Source: DASQGA01 sp963762085
GTDB taxonomy: Bacteria > Actinomycetota > Thermoleophilia > Gaiellales > Gaiellaceae
Direction: 5' to 3'
Assembly: GCA_963762085.1 (NCBI GenBank)
Contig: CAVXJD010000006.1
Span: forward strand, 186,001 to 250,000
DNA: 64,000 nt
Part shown: in pieces, positions 60,586 through 64,000 of the stretch
Layout of the letters: each line of letters begins with the position of its first letter
Numbering within the stretch: position 1 is the first letter of the stretch
Program-made: the position numbers and the translations under genes
Notes under the pieces: generated by a model
The model's input: the letters and a program-made list of their open reading frames with translations, nothing else
Told to the model about the DNA's origin: nothing
Database searches by the model: none

Positions 60586-61760
60586 TTAGCCCGCGCAGCA
60601 CCAGCCCTCGACGAGCGGGAAGACCCCGCCCGCGGCGCCGGGGTCGAACTCAGCCGTGATGCCGGCGACCGCGTCAATCCGGCGCACGCCGCCTGGGATC
60701 TCGAGGAAGACCCACTGATCGGCAGAGGGCCAAGAGACCAACAGCCACTTGCGGTCGGGGACCAGGTCAGCTTCGTGAATCGCCCCACGCCGCTGAAGCG
60801 TTCGATCGAGTTCCGCTTGAAGACGAAAACGCTGCTCTTCCCCGTCCTCTTTCCGAATACTGCATAGGCAAGCGATCGCGTCCCCGGTTTGAAGGTCGCC
60901 GCCAGAATCGAGTTGATCCGCTTCGGGACGCGGATCGCCGTATCGAGATGCCCGCCCGCGCCATAGACGCGGATCAGGTTCGGGCTCCAGGCGAGGAGCG
61001 ATTGTCCGTCGCTCGACCATTCGAGCCCTCGAGCCGGCCGCGCCGGGCCGGTCCGCCATCGCTCTCTACGGTCGTCCGTCCCCACGAGGTGGATCCGACC
61101 GGAACGGTCGACGTAGGTGAGCAGGCGTTCCTGACCCGGTCGCCACGCCGGCGCCACCGGGGCGACGCGCCCTGCGACGAGGCGATCGCCCTCCCCGTCC
61201 CCGCCCACGACGCGGAGCGCATTGCCCGCCCGGTACGCAATCCGGAATCCCGTCCCGGGAAGCCAGCGGGCGTCCGTGAGCGGCTGTGGGCGCGAGACAG
61301 TCCAGCGCACGTCCCCGTCCGGCTCGAGCGCGACGAGCTGGTGTCCGCCCGTCGCGGCCACGAAGAGCCCACGCGGAGACCACGACGCCCGGCGGTAGTC
61401 GCCGAGGCGGCGCTTCGAGCCGTCCGGGCGAACCACCCAGACGCCTTGCTCCGAGGCAACGAGCAGGTTTCCGGGCGCGGGCAGCGAGTCGAGCGCGGGG
61501 CGTGCGTCGGGGCTTCCGGCGACGACATCCTTGATCCAGCCACCGACCGCGCCTCCGGCCGGTGTGAGCGCCACGGCCCCGAGGATGGCGGCCGTGGCGA
61601 AGAGGGCTGCCGCGACGAGCCGCCGGCGATGCCGATCGACAGGCAAGGGCTCGCGTGCCTCCCAGGCGGCCCGAACGACCCGCCAGCTTCGCCGCTCCGC
61701 CTCGAGCTCGTCGGGCGGGTGGACGGAGAGGAGCTTCTGACGAAGTTCCGCGTCGTTCAT
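60586..61760 (-). pseudogene. membrane-anchored beta-propeller protein beside an ECF sigma factor, frameshifted
   Basis: About 45 cytoplasmic residues ('ELRQKLLSVHPPDELEAERR', 'WRVVRAAW') precede one transmembrane helix ('LVAAALFATAAILGAVAL') and an outer region of WD40/TolB-like blades ('GVWVVRPDGSKRRLGDY', 'ASWSPRGLFVAAT', 'RGLEWSSDGQSLLAWSPN'). The last blade changes frame at the GGGG run 60756-60759; one more base joins 'FTKLTWSP' to 'DRKWLLVSWPSADQWVFLEI' and a stop at 60586. Placement after a sigma factor suggests an anti-sigma or sensor role, though no classical anti-sigma motif is seen. Confidence 0.78.
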
Positions 61761-61897
61761 GGGCCGGCCTTTGGCCCATGAACGTGGGGAGGGAGTGTGG
61801 GGGAACCGGGAGGTTCCTCCACCGAGTCAAAGAAGGGGGCTCGTGGGGGAAACATGGTTTCCCCCACGGGAGCGAGCAGGATGCGAGGGACGTTCAT
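61757..61897 (-). CDS. possible 46-residue bridging peptide between sigma factor and propeller gene
   Basis: The ATG overlaps the sigma factor stop (AATGA), and its own stop overlaps the next ATG (CATGA), so this frame exactly links the two genes. The peptide is Pro-rich ('MNVPRILLAPVGETMFPPRA') with no recognisable domain. The same DNA contains two strong hairpins, so it may instead be a repeat that happens to keep the frame open. GAGGAG lies just upstream of its ATG. Confidence 0.4.
   Translation of the reverse strand: MNVPRILLAPVGETMFPPRAPFFDSVEEPPGSPTLPPHVHGPKAGP
61802..61868. repeat. paired hairpins in the sigma factor-propeller gap
   Basis: CGTGGGGGAAAC / GTTTCCCCCACG (61842-61868) is a perfect 12-bp stem with a 3-base loop. 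GGAACC / GGTTCC (61802-61817) is a 6-bp stem with a 4-base loop. Around them ATGAACGT and ACGTTCAT at the two ends of the gap are inverted copies. The arrangement resembles a small intergenic repeat or an RNA structure controlling expression of the propeller gene relative to the sigma factor. Confidence 0.5.
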
Positions 61898-62439
61898 TCC
61901 TGCTCCTCGTCGAAGCACTCCCGCAATGCGTCGAGTGCCCGGCGCAGGCGAGAGTTGACGGTTCCGCGAGGAAGCTCGAGCACTCCGGCTATCTCCCCCG
62001 GGGTGTACTCGAGCAGAAAGCGCAGGACGACGACGGCCCGGTGCTCGGGCGACAGCGTCGCCAGTGCACGCACCACGTCGTCCGACACGGGAGCCGTCCG
62101 CTCCACAGCCGGCGCCGCGTGCTCCCCCACCTGCTCGTCGCCCAGCTCGCGCCGGAGCGAGCGCGAGCGCGTCCAGTCGATCGCCCGGTTGACGACGATC
62201 CGATGGAGCCAGGGGCCGAACGGCCGTCGCGAATCGAAGCGCTCGAGAGACCTGACCGCGGCCAGGAAGGCCTCTTGCGCGATGTCCTCGGCTGCGGCCG
62301 CGTCGTGGACTACGAGGTAGGCCGCCCGGTAGGCACGCGGCCAATGCTCGCGGAACAACTGCTCGACATCCGGGACGGATCCGGACCGGGCGCGCCGGAT
62401 CGAGGCCCCCTCCCCACGCCGGAAGCCCGACATTCCCAT
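61894..62439 (-). CDS. ECF RNA polymerase sigma factor
   Basis: A sigma-70 family protein of about 181 residues. Region 2: 'VEQLFREHWPRAYRAAYLVV', 'AAAEDIAQEAFLAAVRSLER' and 'RPFGPWLHRIVVNRAIDWTR'. Region 4: 'LATLSPEHRAVVVLRFLLEY' and 'TPGEIAGVLELPRGTVNSRL'. The start is uncertain: the ATG at 62439 ('MGMSGFRR') or 62433 fits; an ATG at 62457 adds six residues. TATAGT at 62443-62448 on this strand resembles a -10 box. A beta-propeller membrane protein follows. Confidence 0.9.
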   Translation of the reverse strand: MGMSGFRRGEGASIRRARSGSVPDVEQLFREHWPRAYRAAYLVVHDAAAAEDIAQEAFLAAVRSLERFDSRRPFGPWLHRIVVNRAIDWTRSRSLRRELGDEQVGEHAAPAVERTAPVSDDVVRALATLSPEHRAVVVLRFLLEYTPGEIAGVLELPRGTVNSRLRRALDALRECFDEEQE

Positions 62440-62537
62440 CCGACTATACGAGGGCATCGCCGCGACGAGGTCCATCCAGTCAAGTACGACCCCCAACCCC
62501 CGGAAGGTCCACCGGCTGAGAGCTTAGAGTCCGCGCG

Positions 62538-64000
62538 ATGATCCTCGAGAACGGCGCGATCAGGACGATGGAAGCGTCACTGCCGCTGGCGCGTGCGCTC
62601 GCGATCGCGGGAGACCGCATCGCGGGAGGCGTCGGCACGCACGAACGGGCCCTGGCAAGCCCGGAACGCATCGATCTCGGGGGGCGCTGCGTCCTGCCTG
62701 GATTCACTGATTCCCACGTCCATTTCCCACAGTGGGCGCTCGCCCACGGGCAGGTCAGGCTCGAGGGCACTCGCACACTCGAGGAGGCCGTCGGCCGCGT
62801 CGCCGAGGCTGCAAGGACGGCGACGCCGGGGCGGTGGCTCCGGGGCACCGGGTGGCGGAATGCCGAATGGTCGCCGCCCGTCGAGCCGAGCCGGGAAACT
62901 CTCGACGCGGTCACCGGAGAGCTCCCCACCGCCCTGACGGCGAAGGACGGCCACAGCCTGTGGCTCAACTCCGCGGCCCTTGCGCGCGCGAACGGCGACC
63001 TGGCCGTTCGGGGCGGCGTCGTCGAGGTCGACGACCGTGGCGAGCCCACCGGCATCCTTCGGGAAGAGTCGGCCTGGCGGTTCCGCGAACGCTGGGTCGA
63101 CACCGCTGCGGAGGAGTGGCTCGAGGCGATGCGGCAGGGCATCGCGATCGCGTCGTCACGGGGGGTCACCGCGGTGCACGACAAGGACGGGGGCCTCGGT
63201 GCACTCGGGTTCTTCCAGACGCTCCGCGACGAGGGGGGGCTCTCGCTTCGCGTGTGGCAGTCGCTTCCACACGAGCGTTACGAAGAGCTCGAAGCACTCG
63301 GGATCCGCTCGGGCTTCGGAGACGACCTCGTGCGGATCGGCTACCTCAAGGTCTTCATGGACGGGACGCTTGGCTCACAGACGGCCCGGCTCCTCGACGG
63401 GACCGGGATCGAGATCACGAGCGGGGCCGAGTTGGCCGAGATCGTCACCCGAAGCGCACAGGCGGGATTTCCGGTCGCGGTGCACGCGATCGGAGATCTT
63501 GCGAACCGTGAGGCGCTGGATGCGTTCGAAGCCACCCAGGACGTCTGGAGACCGCTCGGCCTTCGTCATCGGATCGAGCACGCCCAGCTCCTCGCCGAGG
63601 AGGACCTTCCACGATTCGCAGCTCTGGGAGTGGCGGCGTCCATCCAGCTCAGCCACGCGCCGTCCGACCGGGACATCGCAGATCGCTTCTGGGCCGAGAG
63701 AGTCGATCGCGCCTACCCCTTCCGCTCACTCGTCGAGAGCGGCGCGTTGGTCGTGAACGGCTCCGACGCGCCGATCGAGGAGCTCGATCCCCTCCTGGGG
63801 GTCAAGGCCGGCGTCCTGCGGACACTCGACGAACGTGAGTCCTGGCACCCGGAGCAGGCGCTCACCGTCAGCCAAGCGCTCGTGGCAACGACGGTCGCGC
63901 CCGCCTGGCTCTCGGGCGACGAGCGGGTGCGGGGGAAGCTCCTCCCCGGCTATCTGGCGGACCTGGTCGTGCTCGATCGGGACCCACTCGTGTGCCCGCC
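62538..64000 (+). CDS. amidohydrolase family 3 (YtcJ-like) protein, 3' end outside window
   Basis: The frame is open from ATG 62538 to the window end (487 codons). 'LPGFTDSHVHFPQWALAHGQ' has the HxH metal motif. 'GYLKVFMDGTLGSQTARLLD' carries the bridging Lys, 'PVAVHAIGDLANREALDAFE' and 'RHRIEHAQLL' the His ligands, and 'VVNGSDAPIEELDPLLGV' the catalytic Asp. This is the order of the YtcJ/amidohydrolase 3 group, whose members hydrolyse N-substituted amides or imides; the substrate is unknown. Only the last beta-sandwich segment is missing. Confidence 0.9.
   Translation, partial: MILENGAIRTMEASLPLARALAIAGDRIAGGVGTHERALASPERIDLGGRCVLPGFTDSHVHFPQWALAHGQVRLEGTRTLEEAVGRVAEAARTATPGRWLRGTGWRNAEWSPPVEPSRETLDAVTGELPTALTAKDGHSLWLNSAALARANGDLAVRGGVVEVDDRGEPTGILREESAWRFRERWVDTAAEEWLEAMRQGIAIASSRGVTAVHDKDGGLGALGFFQTLRDEGGLSLRVWQSLPHERYEELEALGIRSGFGDDLVRIGYLKVFMDGTLGSQTARLLDGTGIEITSGAELAEIVTRSAQAGFPVAVHAIGDLANREALDAFEATQDVWRPLGLRHRIEHAQLLAEEDLPRFAALGVAASIQLSHAPSDRDIADRFWAERVDRAYPFRSLVESGALVVNGSDAPIEELDPLLGVKAGVLRTLDERESWHPEQALTVSQALVATTVAPAWLSGDERVRGKLLPGYLADLVVLDRDPLVCP

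Noticed and set aside
62443..62486. Sigma-70 promoter (TTGACT ... TATAGT) before the ECF sigma factor gene
   Set aside because: The spacing between the two boxes is 29 bases, too long for one promoter; TATAGT alone is kept only as a remark.
1..64000. tRNA, rRNA, CRISPR array, insertion sequence or prophage
   Set aside because: No tRNA cloverleaf, regular spaced repeats, transposase or phage protein was recognised in any gap or frame.

Overview
This is a 64 kb stretch of a high-GC, densely coding actinobacterial chromosome. Gene content fits the Thermoleophilia (Gaiellales/Solirubrobacterales): ECF sigma factors with coupled small partners, a small secreted protein with repeated RPDDRA motifs, an actinobacterial-type FtsZ, several acyl-CoA dehydrogenases and many 4-bp stop/start overlaps. 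That placement is inferred from protein character, not from a marker gene. I see no rRNA, tRNA, CRISPR array, insertion sequence or phage gene. No stretch over 300 bases lacks a gene; the longest gaps are about 210-240 bases.

Layout. 1-3.2 kb: C-terminal part of a large Ig-repeat surface protein. 3.2-12.4 kb: mostly leftward metabolic genes (cobalamin adenosyltransferase, acyl-CoA dehydrogenase, response regulator/HD-GYP, 3-hydroxyacyl-CoA dehydrogenase, thiolase, M48 protease, DUF4389). 12.4-18.6 kb: a complete tryptophan operon (trpL-E-G-D-CF-B-A) with its own promoter and a readable attenuator; a 161-bp inverted-repeat element sits between trpB and trpA. 18.6-24.4 kb: a secreted calcium-binding-repeat protein, a giant cyclase/AAA/TPR regulator, a membrane-anchored RPDDRA protein and an ECF sigma factor. 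24.5-33.2 kb: a cyclodeaminase, both subunits of a methylcrotonyl-CoA-type carboxylase with a hydratase (leucine degradation), a membrane-tethered sigma factor and an FAD oxidase/DHDPS-family pair. 33.2-44 kb: MFS transporters, leucyl aminopeptidase, acyl-CoA dehydrogenase, threonine dehydratase, MeaB, HisC and a Lon-N-domain protein. 44-50.1 kb: GNAT, gamma-glutamyltransferase, ftsZ-parA and an agmatinase-family gene. 50.2-56.6 kb: an lhr-nei-unknown-membrane protein operon. 56.8-64 kb: a HhH-GPD glycosylase, a lipoprotein, redox enzymes, an ECF sigma factor with a membrane beta-propeller partner, and a truncated amidohydrolase.

How the genes work together. Cobalamin adenosyltransferase and MeaB both serve B12-dependent methylmalonyl-CoA mutase, which drains propionyl-CoA. 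With three acyl-CoA dehydrogenases, thiolase, 3-hydroxyacyl-CoA dehydrogenase, the carboxylase and the hydratase, this points to branched-chain amino acid and fatty acid catabolism. Regulation looks rich: three ECF sigma factors, two of them with membrane-linked partners or tails, an HD-GYP regulator and a class III cyclase.

Six otherwise well-conserved genes are each broken by a single-base frame change (response regulator, DUF4389 protein, DHDPS-family enzyme, gamma-glutamyltransferase, HhH-GPD glycosylase, beta-propeller protein). Three of the breaks lie in runs of four or five G/C bases. I read this as likely assembly or sequencing error rather than gene decay, but the sequence alone cannot settle it.
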